Shown here: in pieces, positions 50,256 through 62,232 of the stretch
Numbering within the stretch: position 1 is the stretch's first letter
Layout of the letters: every line of letters starts with the position of its first letter
Assembly: GCA_030447685.1 (NCBI GenBank)
Contig: JAUJOK010000007.1
Location: 1-64,000 of the forward strand
Length of the DNA stretch: 64,000 bases
Direction: 5' to 3'
Origin: Armatimonadaceae bacterium
GTDB taxonomy: Bacteria; Armatimonadota; Armatimonadia; Armatimonadales; Armatimonadaceae
The notes under the pieces: generated by a model
The model's database searches: none
What the model was told of the DNA's origin: nothing
The model's input: the letters and a program-made list of their open reading frames with translations, nothing else
Translations under genes and position numbers: made by a program

Positions 50256-51272
50256 ATGGATGACATAGCCGAAGAGATTGTACGACGCGCTTGCGCCGGG
50301 GAGCGGTTTGCAGTGGGACTGCTGGCGCATGTGCAGGGGTCCGCGCCGCAGCGGGCCGGAGCGCGCCTTCTGGTGCTGCCGGACGGCACCATGCGCGGCA
50401 CGGTAGGCGGCGGCTGCCTGGAGATGGAGACGCGCCGACGCGCCCTGCTGGCCCTGCGAACCGGCAAAACCGCCCTTTTCGAACTGCGTCTGGACGATGA
50501 CTTCGGCTGGGACGACGGCCTTATCTGCGGCGGGCGCACGACCCTGGTGGTATCGCCGCACCCGGAGCGCATCGCTCCGGCGCTGGCGCAGGCGCTGGAA
50601 GAGAAAAAGGCAGGGCGACGTGCGCTGCTGGCGACCGTGCTTGCCGCCCCGGCTGAGGAAGCCGTCGGCGAGTCGTGCGCGCTGCCGGGAGCGGGCGGAA
50701 CGACGCCCCTGCTGCCGTTCCCGGTTGAACCTCCGCCCACGCCCAAACCCGTTATCATAGACCACAGCGGATGGCGAGTCCTGATTGAGCCGGTGCGACC
50801 CAACCCGACGCTGATCGTGATGGGCTGCGGGCACATCGGCGCGGCGCTGGTGGAGATGGCCGCCGGGGTCGGTTTCGACGTAATCGCCGTGGATGACCGC
50901 ATCGACTACGCCAATGAGACGCGCCTTCCCGCCGCGCGGCAGGTCCTCTGCGAAGATATGCTTTCCGCTGCCCACACGCTGCCCTCCGGCCCGGATACCT
51001 ACTGGGTGATCGTCACGCGCGGGCACCGAAACGACGGGCGCGTGCTTGCGGAGATGATCGGGAAAGAATACGCTTATGTCGGCATGATCGGCTCGCGGCG
51101 CAAGGTGCGTATCATCCGTGAGGGCCTGCTCGCCGAAAATGCAGCGACGCCGGAGCAGATAGCCCGCCTGCATGCGCCCGTCGGCCTGGACATCGGCGCG
51201 GAATCGCCCCGCGAAATCGCCCTGTCCATTACCGCGCAGGTTGTCGCCGTCCGCCACGGCAAAAATGTATAG
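50256..51272 (+). CDS. XdhC/CoxI family molybdenum cofactor insertion protein
   Basis: A 338-residue accessory protein that binds molybdenum cofactor and helps its sulfuration and insertion into xanthine dehydrogenase-type enzymes. The XdhC/CoxI domain has GSAPQRAGARLLVLPDG and GTVGGGCLEME; the C-terminal Rossmann domain has VMGCGHIGAALVEMAAGVGF and VGMIGSRRKV. No molybdoenzyme gene is adjacent, so its client lies elsewhere. Confidence 0.9.
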   Translation: MDDIAEEIVRRACAGERFAVGLLAHVQGSAPQRAGARLLVLPDGTMRGTVGGGCLEMETRRRALLALRTGKTALFELRLDDDFGWDDGLICGGRTTLVVSPHPERIAPALAQALEEKKAGRRALLATVLAAPAEEAVGESCALPGAGGTTPLLPFPVEPPPTPKPVIIDHSGWRVLIEPVRPNPTLIVMGCGHIGAALVEMAAGVGFDVIAVDDRIDYANETRLPAARQVLCEDMLSAAHTLPSGPDTYWVIVTRGHRNDGRVLAEMIGKEYAYVGMIGSRRKVRIIREGLLAENAATPEQIARLHAPVGLDIGAESPREIALSITAQVVAVRHGKNV

Positions 51273-51303
51273 CAGGGGAGGCGACGACGCAAAAAATAGA
51301 GTT

Positions 51304-51725
51304 TCATTCGATTACACCCGCAGAGGACAGCGCGTCAGGGGCTTCGAATGACGGCCTCGCGGTTTTTGCTCTGGTCGGAGGAGCAGCACCCTCACGAGCA
51401 GGAAGTTGCGTGCCGACGACCGGACTGGACATTTCCGTGACCGAGGCCGCGCTTCGACACCCAGTAGTATGAAGTACAGTTGAAGACCCGTCTATCTCCG
51501 CCGCCCCAGAATGAGCGCGCGTACAGCGCCAGCGTACCGAGGAAGAACGCCGGGCCAGGCCTGGGAGGCGCGGCATGAGGAACCTCGCGGCGAGTATCAG
51601 CGAAGGTCAAGAACGTGCCGTGCCGGTCGTAATTCTGGCCCAGCGGTGACGGTGCTCAATCTGCTTTTCATCGCGGCTGGTTTCTTGTTCCCCTTGTTGA
51701 AGTTATTACCCTACTGGTTGCCTGT
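51304..51725 (-). pseudogene. Unrecognised broken gene
   Basis: On the minus strand short coding-like stretches occur in different frames: FFLGTLALYAR, then LQLYFILLGVEA, then VTEMSSPVVGTQLPAREG to a stop at 51304. Joined, they could form a small protein with one or two hydrophobic helices. I see no family. The region also ends the xdhC-like gene on the other strand. Little confidence that it is a real gene. Confidence 0.25.
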
Positions 51726-51739
51726 CCCAGACAGACGAG

Positions 51740-52242
51740 TCTCGGCTTTTTGCTCCGTCTGTCCGAGCTTCGCGGATAAAATAAAGCAGCATTCCGCCCA
51801 GGATGACATTGCCGAGGTTCAGTTCTGCCGCTGAAGCCCGCCGGTACGGGAGCATAACTTGCCGAGCGGACGCCGGGACGGAGATAAGCGAGCGGACCGA
51901 TAAGGGCCGCTTTGTTTCCATGCTTCTCGAACCACTGTTTCGCCTTTTCGATGTCGTCGCCGGATAGGGTCATCCATTTGCCGTGTTTGTCGGCCCACGC
52001 CTTCAGACGCTTCTCCCGGCGATCTTTCCCAGATAATAGAGCGGGATCTGCCCGACCAAGCTTCCGATGGCACCGGCGATGACTACGCCGAAGAACGACA
52101 TCTTTACCCATCGCCGCCGTGAAACCGGCGAAAGACATAATCCAACTCCGGGGAGCGGCGGAAAGACGTTCTCCAGAAACATCAGCAGTGCGATCCCCGG
52201 ATAGCCCATCGAGTTCATTACGTTTTGAATCCAGTCGATCAT
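51740..52242 (-). pseudogene. DedA family membrane protein, frameshifted
   Basis: A DedA/SNARE-associated protein, a family of undecaprenyl phosphate or lipid carriers in the membrane. It starts MIDWIQNVMNSMGYPGIALLM with FLENVFPPLPG, then IMSFAGFTAAMGK in another frame, back to MSFFGVVIAGAIGSLVGQ and IPLYYLGKIAGR, then KAWADKHGKWMTLSGDD in another. The order is exactly that of intact DedA proteins, so at least four indels separate it from a working gene. The C-terminal half is poorly readable. Confidence 0.8.
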
Positions 52243-52337
52243 CGTTCACATCCTCGTTTCGGCGGCGATACTGATACGAAATTACCCCTGCGGCGGCGCA
52301 TTAAGCGGAAGCGTTTGCCATGCCTATCTTACGCCGG

Positions 52338-52343
52338 TATAAT
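52338..52343 (+). promoter_or_regulatory. -10 box before the DUF512 gene
   Basis: TATAAT, 8 bases before ATG 52352. No ribosome-binding site; probably leaderless or nearly so. Confidence 0.5.
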
Positions 52344-52351
52344 CAAATGTT

Positions 52352-53728
52352 ATGGCACTGAGTCTTCCGGTAAACAGTCACGAGCCGAACCTGCTGCCCG
52401 CTGGGGAGCGAGCGCGCGTCCAAGAACGTCGTTGAGGCGCTGGAGGCGGACAGCGCGGCGGCGCGGGCCGGTATCAGGTGGGGGATAAAGGTCCTCACCG
52501 TGGATGGGTCGCCGCTGCGTGACATCGTGGACTGGCGCTTCCATACGGCGGGTGAACAGATCTGAAATCGAGGTGGAGCGTGACGGCGAGCGGCACTTTT
52601 CCCCATCGATAAAGGCTATGAGAAGACCTGGGCATCACCTTCACCGATGACCTGTTCGACCGCATCCATATCTGCAAAAACAAGTGTGTCTTCTGCTTCC
52701 TGTATCAGCAGCCCAAAGGGCCTGCGTTCGTCGCTGTATATCAAGGATGACGACTACCGGCTTTCTTTCCTGCCTGGCAACTACGTCACGCTGACCAATA
52801 TGAAGGACGACGAGTGGGCGCGCGTCATTGAGCAGAAGCTGTCGCCGTATGTCAGCATCCACGCGACCGACCCGGTCGTGCGCGGACGAATGCTGGGGCG
52901 AAAGGGCCGGAACCGATTCTGGGCCTGCCTGGCCCAGCTTGCCGACGCGAAGATACAGATTCACGGACAGGTCGTGCTGTGTCCCGGCTATAACGACGGC
53001 GTGGCTCTGGAGCAGACCATCGACGAACTGGCGGCGTTGCACCCGGAAGCGCGCGGCTCCTACGGTGGCGTGCTTTCCGTCGCCGTGGTTCCCGTGGGTA
53101 TTACCCAGTTTCGGGAGCGGCTGGCCGCGCTGAAGACGGTCGATCCCGCCTATGCCGGGAGTTGCTGGACTGGGCCGAGGAGCGGCGCGGCGGTTCCGCA
53201 AACGCTCCGCTCCCGTTTCGTGTTCTTTTCCGACGAGTTCTACCTGAGCGCGAAGCGCGCAGTGCCGCCGCGCGGCCACTATGGGCTTCCCGCAATTGGA
53301 AGACGGCGTCGGCCTGGTGCGCCAATTTCTGGAGGATGTGGCGCGGGTGGGAAAGTCGCTGCCGCGCTCCGTCCCGACGCCGCGCTCCTTCACGCTGGTA
53401 ACGGGCGAGCTACCTGCCGATCTGATTCGCGGTCTGGCGGATACGATGAACCGGGTTAGCGGCCGTCCGTCAATGTCTGTGTGGTGCATAATCGCTTCTT
53501 CGAGGGCAATATCTCAGTGGCGGGTCTGCTGACGGGCCGTGACATCGCCGATGCTCTGAACGCACCGGATTTCGAGACAGAGACAGTCCTGCTCCGTCAG
53601 TAATGCTGCGCGACGGCGAATGTTTTCCTGGACGAGATGCGCCTTCCCGACCTGAGCGCACCGTTGGGCGTCCCGTTGTTGCGGTGCAGCGAACGCCGTC
53701 CGCCGCCGCCGCCGTAATGCTTCGATAA
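52352..53728 (+). pseudogene. DUF512-type radical SAM protein with PDZ domain, frameshifted
   Basis: Belongs to the PDZ plus radical SAM plus DUF512 family. A short PDZ-like start (RVGDK-type strand, DGSPLRDIVDWRFH) precedes the cluster motif ICKNKCVFCFLYQQ, then DDDYRLSFLPGNYVTLTNM, SIHATDPVVRGRMLGR, VLCPGYNDG, YGGVLSVAVVPVGIT and the C-terminal FTLVTGELPADLI and VHNRFFEGNISVAGLLTG. The coding sequence jumps frame about ten times through one-base slips, but every motif is intact. Family members are implicated in thiol or peptide modification; function is not settled. Confidence 0.85.
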
Positions 53729-53753
53729 GCTGTCGCTGGAAAGTGTAGAACCA

Positions 53754-55237
53754 ATGACCGCCTGCCGTGCGCTCCGCTTCCTGACACCGTCCTGGCCGCC
53801 GCCTTTGTCATCGCCACGGTTATCCCCCGACGCTATCACAAGCGCCGCGCGCCTGTCTGTCCTCACGGTCGGCGGCGGCCCCCATCCACGTATGAACCAG
53901 GTCGCCATTGAAAGCAATGTCCGTTATGTCCATAGCCTTCTGCCTGCCGCCGCCGCGAAAAGCGTTCTGTTCGCCGATGGCGCGCAGACGGAAAGCGTCG
54001 TCTACCTGGACGCGCCGGTTCGCCTGTCGCGCGCCGAGCTGGCGTTCGTTTCCTGGCGGGCGAACCGTTGACGGCCCAGCGGGAAAAGTTCCGCGCGCCG
54101 CGCCTGCCGCAGATAAACGGTCCGGCGCGCAAAACGGCGGTGGGGGAGGCGATGACGGCGCTGGCAGGTCAAAGCAACAGTCGCTTTCTGCTCTACTTCA
54201 CGGGCCATGGCGACAAGGCGAAAGACGACAATCTTAACAATAACGTGTTCGACCTGTGGGGCGGCGAAACCCTGTCCGTGCAGGAGATGGCGGCGCAGGT
54301 GCGGAAGCTGCCGGGCGACGCGCCCGTGGCGCTGGTAATGGTGCAATGCTATTCCGGCGCGTTCGCTAACTTCTTTTGAGAACGGCGATCCGGCGGCTCG
54401 GTGGTGGGGCGCGATCTGTGCGGCTTTCGCGTCGGTGAAGGAGCGGCCCGCCGCTGGCTGCACACCGGAGATGGATGAGGCGGAGTTTCATGACTTTACC
54501 TCATACTTCTTCGCGGCGCTCTCGGGGCGCGGCCGGCTCCGGACGCGCGCTGGCCACCGCATCCCGGATTACGATAAAAACGGGCGTGTCGGCATGGGTG
54601 AAGCGTTCGCCTACGCGCTGATTACCGGCCCGTCCATCGATGTTCCCCGTAGCCACCTCCGATGTGTTTCTTCGCCGTGAGGTGACACTCCCCGATGACG
54701 CCGTCGCGGCGGCCTTTTTTCTCAGGTTGCCGCCGCGACACCGGCCCAGCGAGCCGCGCTGGAGGGCTTTCCCGTTCGCTGGGCGCGCAGGGAAAGAACG
54801 GCTGGAAGGGCGCTGCGCGAGGTGCGCGCCGGGATGATTCCGGTGAAACGATGGATGCCAACGCCTTTCGGGTTCCGGAACGGATCGTGAAGCTGCGCGC
54901 TCGGTGGCGCGCGGAACTCAGGAACAGGTGCCGGAAGTTGCGCGCGGCCCCCGCGCGCCGGGTTGGGCGGCGCGCGCGCTTCCGCCGTCGCCTTTCTGGA
55001 AAAAGCGCGCGAACACGCTTGATCCGTTAATTTCCGCCGGGCGCAGGATGCGCGCGCTGGCCGACCGGCGCTACGCCGATCAACTGCGCGGCGCGCGGTG
55101 GCTGCGCTTGATGCGCGTCGCCAAGTCGGTCGTGCTGGCAAAGCGACTGCGCGCGAGCGATGACACCGGCCCTCGTCGCCCGGTTCGACAAACTGCGCGC
55201 GGCGGAAGCCCGCAATCCGCTCACAGGCGGAGAGTGA
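53754..55237 (+). pseudogene. Caspase-like (C13/C14-type) peptidase, frameshifted
   Basis: Reads, over several frames, LSVLTVGGGPHPRMNQVAIE with SNVRYV, SVLFADGAQTESVVYLDAP, then FLLYFTGHGDKAKD with the catalytic His, VFDLWGGETLS and ALVMVQCYSGAFAN with the catalytic Cys. Further on are MDEAEFHDFTSYFFAALSG, YDKNGRVGMGEAFAYALI and a helical C-terminal region ending NPLTGGE. An N-terminal hydrophobic helix is likely. The His and Cys order fits a caspase-fold peptidase of about 490 residues. Intact ancestors would be active; this copy as written is not. Confidence 0.7.
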
Positions 55238-55252
55238 ATGGGGCACGGGACT

Positions 55253-57251
<1,999 letters not shown>

Positions 57252-57346
57252 TCATCATCGGGAAACGAGTATAATGGTTTGCGCGGCGCGGCAGGGGCCG
57301 GACTGCACCGCCGACTATACCCTATATCCCTGGCAAGAACAGCGAC

Positions 57347-57976
57347 ATGATACAAAGCGTGAACATTCCCGGATTTGAAGGGCAGCAGATCACTGTGCCA
57401 GTAAGCAACAATGCGAGTCAGGGCGTTTGATATTACCCGGAGCGATGAGCGGCTGACGCTGACGACGGTGATGGGGGAGCGGGAACTGTTTTACCGGCTG
57501 CGGGCTGATCGGCGTCGCCTTCCTGTGCATACTCGCCCTGGGGGCGCTGACGCTGGTGCGAGATGTTCAGCTCGCCACGCCCTCGCCTGCCGTCGGCGCG
57601 AACGGCGCGGTCTCGGCGGAGAGCAACCACTTCGGCATCCTCTGGCTGCTGGCTGGCGGCGGCGATGGTCCTGGTGCCGGTGTATGTCGTCGCGCTTTAT
57701 CGCGCCAACCCCGTCTTCTCGTTCGACCTTTCGAGCGGCCTGTTTACGCGCAACCGGCGGATGATAACGCCGCTGCGCCGCATTGAACAGGTGTGCGTGC
57801 GCCGCCTTTTCCGCCTTCACGGACACGGATGTCCGTCCGGTATACCGTCTGCTCATCGTTTACGGTGACGGCAGCGAGGTGGCGCTGGACGAATCCCACA
57901 ATAACGAGGCCCTGGAGGTTATTGCCGACGGAGATAGCTCGGTTTCGTGGATAGGGATAGGGTTCCGCCGGTTTAA
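57347..57976 (+). pseudogene. Unknown membrane protein, frameshifted
   Basis: Starts MIQSVNIPGFEGQQITVPVS; after a break the next frames read FDITRSDERLTLTTVMGERE, LIGVAFLCILALGALTLV (membrane helix), FGILWLLAGGG and MVLVPVYVVALYRAN (second helix), SFDLSSGLFTRNRRMITPLR, and YRLLIVYGDGSEVALDESHN to a TAA at 57974-57976. Two helices followed by a PH-like strand pattern suggest a small envelope protein of about 205 residues. No family recognised. Diverges from the galactosidase gene. Confidence 0.5.
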
Positions 57977-58133
57977 GCGATGCTGCGGTAGAAGCGCAGT
58001 AAAGCCCAGCAGCGCCGCCGTCGCCAGCCAGACCGCGATAATGATGCTCCCCGCGATCCAGCTTCAACTGTCGAGAGTCGCGCTGCATCCAGCGCCAGAA
58101 TGATGAGGCAGGATCAGGTCATCCTACTCCCAA

Positions 58134-59039
58134 TCAGATCGATTCCCAGCAGGCGGCGGCCCAGTGGGGGTCGCAGCAGGCCAGCTCTGCCGTGCGGCTA
58201 TGGGTCTGCTCCCAGCCGCGCGCGTCGCCAGTGGGGAAGCTCTTTGGGGCGCGGCGCTCCTGCCACAGCGCGATCCGCTCGTGGCGGCGTTGCTCCCACT
58301 CGTCGCCCTCGGGAGCCGGGGACATGGTAATGTACTGCGCCATCCGGGGCATGTCAGAAACGTTGTAGCCGTTGCCGTGCAGCAGCCGCCGGTTCCAGAT
58401 GAGCAGGTCACCGGCGGCCATCGGTACGGAAACCATCTTATAGCCCTCCGGCAGCACCGATAAGTCGGGTACACTGCTCTTCTGGCCGGGGCGGCTCTTT
58501 ACCCACTCTACAGCAATCTTGTGGAAGCCGGGCGCACATGAACCCGCCCACTTCGGTCGGCGTGTCCACCAGCGCGAGGACCCCCTGCACGCCGAAGGGG
58601 AGGCGTGTCTATCTTCTCGATGGGCAGGTCCCAGTGCGCCACCAGACTGGAGCGATACCGGGGCTGATCCTCGCGCTGCGGGGGCCGGAACGCGCCTCTA
58701 ACCCGTCGAGACTGACCCACAGCTTTTCGTTGCCCAACGCCTCGGCGAACGCCCGGTACAGGCGTGGGTGCTGCCGGTTGTCCCAGAGGCGGGGTGCTGG
58801 TGCATCTCCACGTTGCCGCCGGGCTGCACGGGTTCGCGATACCAGCTCTCCGGATCGTCGGGGCTGACGCCGAGGAAGTCGTAGATGGCCTGCTTGGCGG
58901 CTTCGATGTTTTCGGGGGGCACGGCGTCTTTGACGATGACGTAGCCCTGCGCCTCGAAGTGGGCGTGGTCGGCGGCGGTGAGGACCGGGTAATCTGCGGC
59001 GTTGTTTCTGTCAGTGAGCGCATACTTTAAAGTTTGCAC
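58134..59039 (-). pseudogene. Phytanoyl-CoA dioxygenase (PhyH) family protein, frameshifted
   Basis: A 2-oxoglutarate/Fe(II) oxygenase. The N-terminal part has HFEAQGYVIVKDAVPPENIE and AIYDFLGVSPDDPESWY then HQHPASG; the middle is in shifted frames; the C-terminal part has VPMAAGDLLIWNRRLLHGNG with the distal His and SPAPEGDEWEQRRHERIALW. A GTG at 59039 is the likely start. At least three indels, near 58480, 58580-58620 and 58780. Substrate unknown. Confidence 0.75.
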
Positions 59040-59152
59040 CTGTAAATCACGGCTCCTTCGCCTCCTAACCCGCAAGCACATAACGAGGATTATCGGACGT
59101 TTTTATTGCTCTTCTGAAAGTGGAGGAACCCAGGTTCTATGGGCGCTGTTGG

Positions 59153-59386
59153 TTACGATGTACTGGCCGGATGGCGAAGGTCGCCCAAACGCTTCTCGAT
59201 GTCGCGCACCTGGTCGTGGCAGCGGTCGAGCAGGTCCTGAACCGTTTCCACATGCGGGCCGAGATGCCGGGATCGGGACCAGAAAACATAGGCCGCGGTG
59301 GCGGCGGACACCGCCGCCGCCACAATGCCGACAACGATGTAAGCCCGGTACGATTGCGCCGGAGCCGCCGCACTGGTGTCCGTCAT
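59153..59386 (-). CDS. Small single-pass membrane protein
   Basis: A 77-residue protein with a short polar start, one membrane helix (about 15-37, VVGIVAAAVSAATAAYVFW) and a helical cytoplasmic tail with HVETVQDLLDRCHDQVRDIEKRL. Its ATG overlaps the stop of the response regulator gene by 4 bases. Such small coiled-coil anchors often localise a partner; a role with the response regulator is a guess. Confidence 0.65.
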   Translation of the reverse strand: MTDTSAAAPAQSYRAYIVVGIVAAAVSAATAAYVFWSRSRHLGPHVETVQDLLDRCHDQVRDIEKRLGDLRHPASTS

Positions 59387-59778
59387 ACAGTTACCTCATC
59401 AAAGGCGGGAACGTCGCTGAAGATTCGCTCCACGAAACGAATCAGTTCCTGGGGATCGAAAGGCTTGGTCAGGTACAGGTCCGCGCCTTGCTGCCAGCCG
59501 CGCAGGACATCGGTCGTGGCTGAGCGCGCGGTAAGAAGGATGACCGGGAGATCTCGGGTGCCGACATCGCGGCGTATCGCCTGAAGGACGCCCAGGCCAT
59601 CCGTGTACGGCATCATCACATCCAGGATAACCAGATCAGGGCGTTCGCTCTGCAGCGTCGCCAGCGCCTCGCGGCCATCGGCGGCGGTTACGACCACGTA
59701 TCCCGCCCGTTCCAGATTCACGCGTACAAGATCGAGTATGGCGGGTTCATCGTCGCACGCCAAAATCTTACGCGCCAT
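59383..59778 (-). CDS. Single-domain response regulator (CheY-like)
   Basis: A 131-residue receiver domain with no output domain. The acidic pocket is CDDE (about 7-10), the phospho-acceptor Asp lies in LVILDVMMPYTDG (about 53), the switch Thr in LLTARS and the Lys in YLTKPFDPQEL. No histidine kinase is adjacent, so it is an orphan receiver that may link a kinase to a partner protein, possibly through the membrane protein overlapped downstream. Confidence 0.93.
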   Translation of the reverse strand: MARKILACDDEPAILDLVRVNLERAGYVVVTAADGREALATLQSERPDLVILDVMMPYTDGLGVLQAIRRDVGTRDLPVILLTARSATTDVLRGWQQGADLYLTKPFDPQELIRFVERIFSDVPAFDEVTV

Positions 59779-59882
59779 GCGTCAGTCTCCCTTGTCGATT
59801 GCACCCGTGCGAAACCTTCCTTTTTTGGGAATTCCCGCGCATTGAGTATAGCATAGAGCGCAAAAGCGTGTCAAATAACCGC

Positions 59883-60542
59883 TTACGGCTGGAAAAACTC
59901 CATAAGAGCGTTCACGAATATCTGATGTCCTTCGCGGGTCGGATGGGAAACGCGGTTGGACAGCAGATCGGCAGGCGCGGCCCCGGCGCGAATCCAGCCC
60001 TGGTACACGGCATACACATCGGCAAGCCCCACCGCCTGCTCGCGGGCGACCGCGCGAATCGCCCGGATATATTCCGCCAGCGTCCCCTCGTTCTGAAGCG
60101 CATCGCCTCGCGTATTCGGCGTCACCAGCAAAACGTCCGCGCCGTTTTCCCCCACCCGTTTCACTATGTGCGCTAAATTTTCACGGAACGGCGTCAACCC
60201 TTCCACGCCGCTTCGGGCGTCGTTCAGGCCCAGACAAATCGTGACCAGATTCGGCGCGTGGCGCAGACAATCGCGCTCCAGCCGGGCCAGCACGCCTTCG
60301 GTGTTGTCGCCGCCCAGCCCCCCGTTGAGTACGGAGATCATGGCGCGCGGAAACAGCCCGGCGAGACGGCGGCGAAACAGCGCGGGATACGCGGCGTCGC
60401 TGTCCAGCACGCCATGCTCCAGCCAGCCCGCCGTTACCGAGTCGCCGAGCGCCACGTACAGCACACTGTCTCCGCCCGCCATCGCCGTGGAGCGCCGCAG
60501 CGCCTCGATAGTCCCTGCCACAAACTGGTTTTTCGGGTTCAT
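59883..60542 (-). CDS. SGNH/GDSL hydrolase
   Basis: A 219-residue esterase-type hydrolase. Block I YVALGDSVTAGW carries the nucleophile Ser, block II has the Gly in NGGLGGDN, block III has the Asn in CLGLNDARSG, and block V has the His in SHPTREGHQIF. No signal peptide. It overlaps the end of mqnA by 4 bases, so it is co-translated with the menaquinone genes, although no role there is known. Confidence 0.88.
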   Translation of the reverse strand: MNPKNQFVAGTIEALRRSTAMAGGDSVLYVALGDSVTAGWLEHGVLDSDAAYPALFRRRLAGLFPRAMISVLNGGLGGDNTEGVLARLERDCLRHAPNLVTICLGLNDARSGVEGLTPFRENLAHIVKRVGENGADVLLVTPNTRGDALQNEGTLAEYIRAIRAVAREQAVGLADVYAVYQGWIRAGAAPADLLSNRVSHPTREGHQIFVNALMEFFQP

Positions 60543-61351
60543 GGCGCTGCCACCGCCGCCGCGTCCGGCAGGAACGGCAGCAGGTCGTGCAGGACCGCTT
60601 TTTCGCCGAACAGGCGCAGCGCCGCCTCTTCGCGCGGCCCGATAGGGTAACTCATGATCCGTGTCAGATAGTCGTGCGTCCGGTCATAGGTCTCCCCCAC
60701 CCGCCCCTGTTCCGCCCGCGCGATCTCGTCAAGATGGGCAGTTCCCCAATCCCGCGCCGTGGTGAGCGCGGCCACCAGCGGCGGCGTCAGCGTTTCGCCC
60801 GGCCCGATCCAGAGCGCGTAAACAAAGGGCAGGCCGGTCAGCCTCTGCCAGGCCGCGCCCAGATCGAGCACATGCAGCGACGAATCATATTCCCGGTAGC
60901 CGATGTCACCGATAAGCAGCGCGGCGTCGGCGGTTTGCAGCATGCACGAAAGGTTCGGCGGCGCGTGTGTATACCGGGGTGACAGGCCGTATTGCTCCGC
61001 CAGCAGTATCCTGAGCAACGCCACCGACGTAAGCGAAGATGTATCCAGGGCCACCGACTGGATTTCCCGAATCGGCTTCGTGCTCAGCATCCGCACGGAC
61101 AGCACCGGCCCTTCGGCAGCGACCCCGATGCCTGCCGCCCAGCGTAGCCCAGGCCGCCGGAAAAGTTCGAACGACGACACCAGGGCTGCCGCCACTTCCC
61201 CGCCTTCCAGCATTCGCGCCAGCGCCGACGGCACCGCCTCCACCACCTCGATACCGGCTGCCCTGCCCGCCTCCGTCTCCGAAAACCAGCGCACCAGAGG
61301 CCGAGCATTCAAATACGGCACCGAACCGATAACGGTGCGGTCGGCTTTCAT
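60539..61351 (-). CDS. mqnA: Chorismate dehydratase, futalosine menaquinone route
   Basis: A 270-residue periplasmic-binding-protein-like fold enzyme that starts the futalosine route by dehydrating chorismate. It opens with IGSVPYLNARPLVRWF, the MqnA signature, and has VEAVPSALARMLEGGEVAAAL, SVALDTSSLTSVALLRILL, AALLIGDIGYRE and FVYALWIG blocks. ATG 61351 overlaps the end of the upstream prenyltransferase gene as ATGA. An open frame continues upstream but lacks conservation. Confidence 0.92.
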   Translation of the reverse strand: MKADRTVIGSVPYLNARPLVRWFSETEAGRAAGIEVVEAVPSALARMLEGGEVAAALVSSFELFRRPGLRWAAGIGVAAEGPVLSVRMLSTKPIREIQSVALDTSSLTSVALLRILLAEQYGLSPRYTHAPPNLSCMLQTADAALLIGDIGYREYDSSLHVLDLGAAWQRLTGLPFVYALWIGPGETLTPPLVAALTTARDWGTAHLDEIARAEQGRVGETYDRTHDYLTRIMSYPIGPREEAALRLFGEKAVLHDLLPFLPDAAAVAAP

Positions 61352-62232
61352 AGCCACAGATCCAGCGCCGTGAACAGCAGCAAACCGGCGGATACGGCGC
61401 TGTTCAGGTTGAAAAAGGCGATATTGAGCCGACGCAGATCGTCCGGGCGTATCAGCGCGTGCTCGGCGGTAATGAGGACCGCCGCCAGCGCCACGCCAGC
61501 GAAATACCACGCGCCCAGGCCCGCCGCGCTCCCCATCGCCACGAGGCAGACGATCATCAGCGCGTGCGCCGCGCGCCCGATCCAGAGCGCCCGGTTTGGG
61601 CCGAACTTGGCCGGGAGTGAATGCAGGCCCGCCATGCGGTCGAACGCCACATCCTGCAATGCGTAGATGATGTCGAAGCCGATCAGCCAGAAGACAACGG
61701 CTGCGCCCAGATACAGCGCGGGAATGCCGAACTCCCCCCGCACGGCGATCCACGCCCCGACTGGCGCGACCGCCAGGGCCAGCCCCAGAAACGCGTGTGA
61801 CCAGGCGGTAAAGCGCTTCGTGAACGAATAAAAGAAAACAATGGCGAGCGCGAATGGAGAAAGCGCGAAAGCCAGTGAGTTCAGCGCATAGGCGGCAAGA
61901 ACGAGGAGCGCGGACGCCGCCACGGTAAAGCCGACCACGAACGGCACGGACACCAGCCCCGCCGGAAGCGCGCGGTTCGCGGTGCGGGGGTTGCGGGCGT
62001 CCATGTCCCGGTCTACCAGCCGATTAAAGGCCATTGCCGCCGAGCGCGCACCGACCATCGCCACGAGAATCCAGAGGATTTGCCGCCCGGACGGCAGGCC
62101 GCGCGCCGCCAGAATCGCGGCCATAAACGCGAACGGCAGGGCGAAAAGCGTATGCTCGATCTTGATCATCTCAAGAACGATGCGCAGCTTCTCCCAGCCG
62201 GTGCGGTTCGGCGCGGCTACTCGTGCTTCCAC
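61348..62232 (-). CDS. UbiA-family prenyltransferase, probable menaquinone type (MqnP-like)
   Basis: An integral membrane prenyltransferase of about 294 residues. The first Asp-rich motif is NRLVDRDMDARNPRTANRAL and the second is DIIYALQDVAFDRMAG, the arrangement that binds the polyprenyl diphosphate. Eight or more helices are visible. In the futalosine route MqnP attaches the polyprenyl tail; location between ubiX-like and mqnA supports that. Start uncertain: GTG 62232 is chosen, ATG 62265 overlaps ubiX further. Confidence 0.88.
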   Translation of the reverse strand: MEARVAAPNRTGWEKLRIVLEMIKIEHTLFALPFAFMAAILAARGLPSGRQILWILVAMVGARSAAMAFNRLVDRDMDARNPRTANRALPAGLVSVPFVVGFTVAASALLVLAAYALNSLAFALSPFALAIVFFYSFTKRFTAWSHAFLGLALAVAPVGAWIAVRGEFGIPALYLGAAVVFWLIGFDIIYALQDVAFDRMAGLHSLPAKFGPNRALWIGRAAHALMIVCLVAMGSAAGLGAWYFAGVALAAVLITAEHALIRPDDLRRLNIAFFNLNSAVSAGLLLFTALDLWL

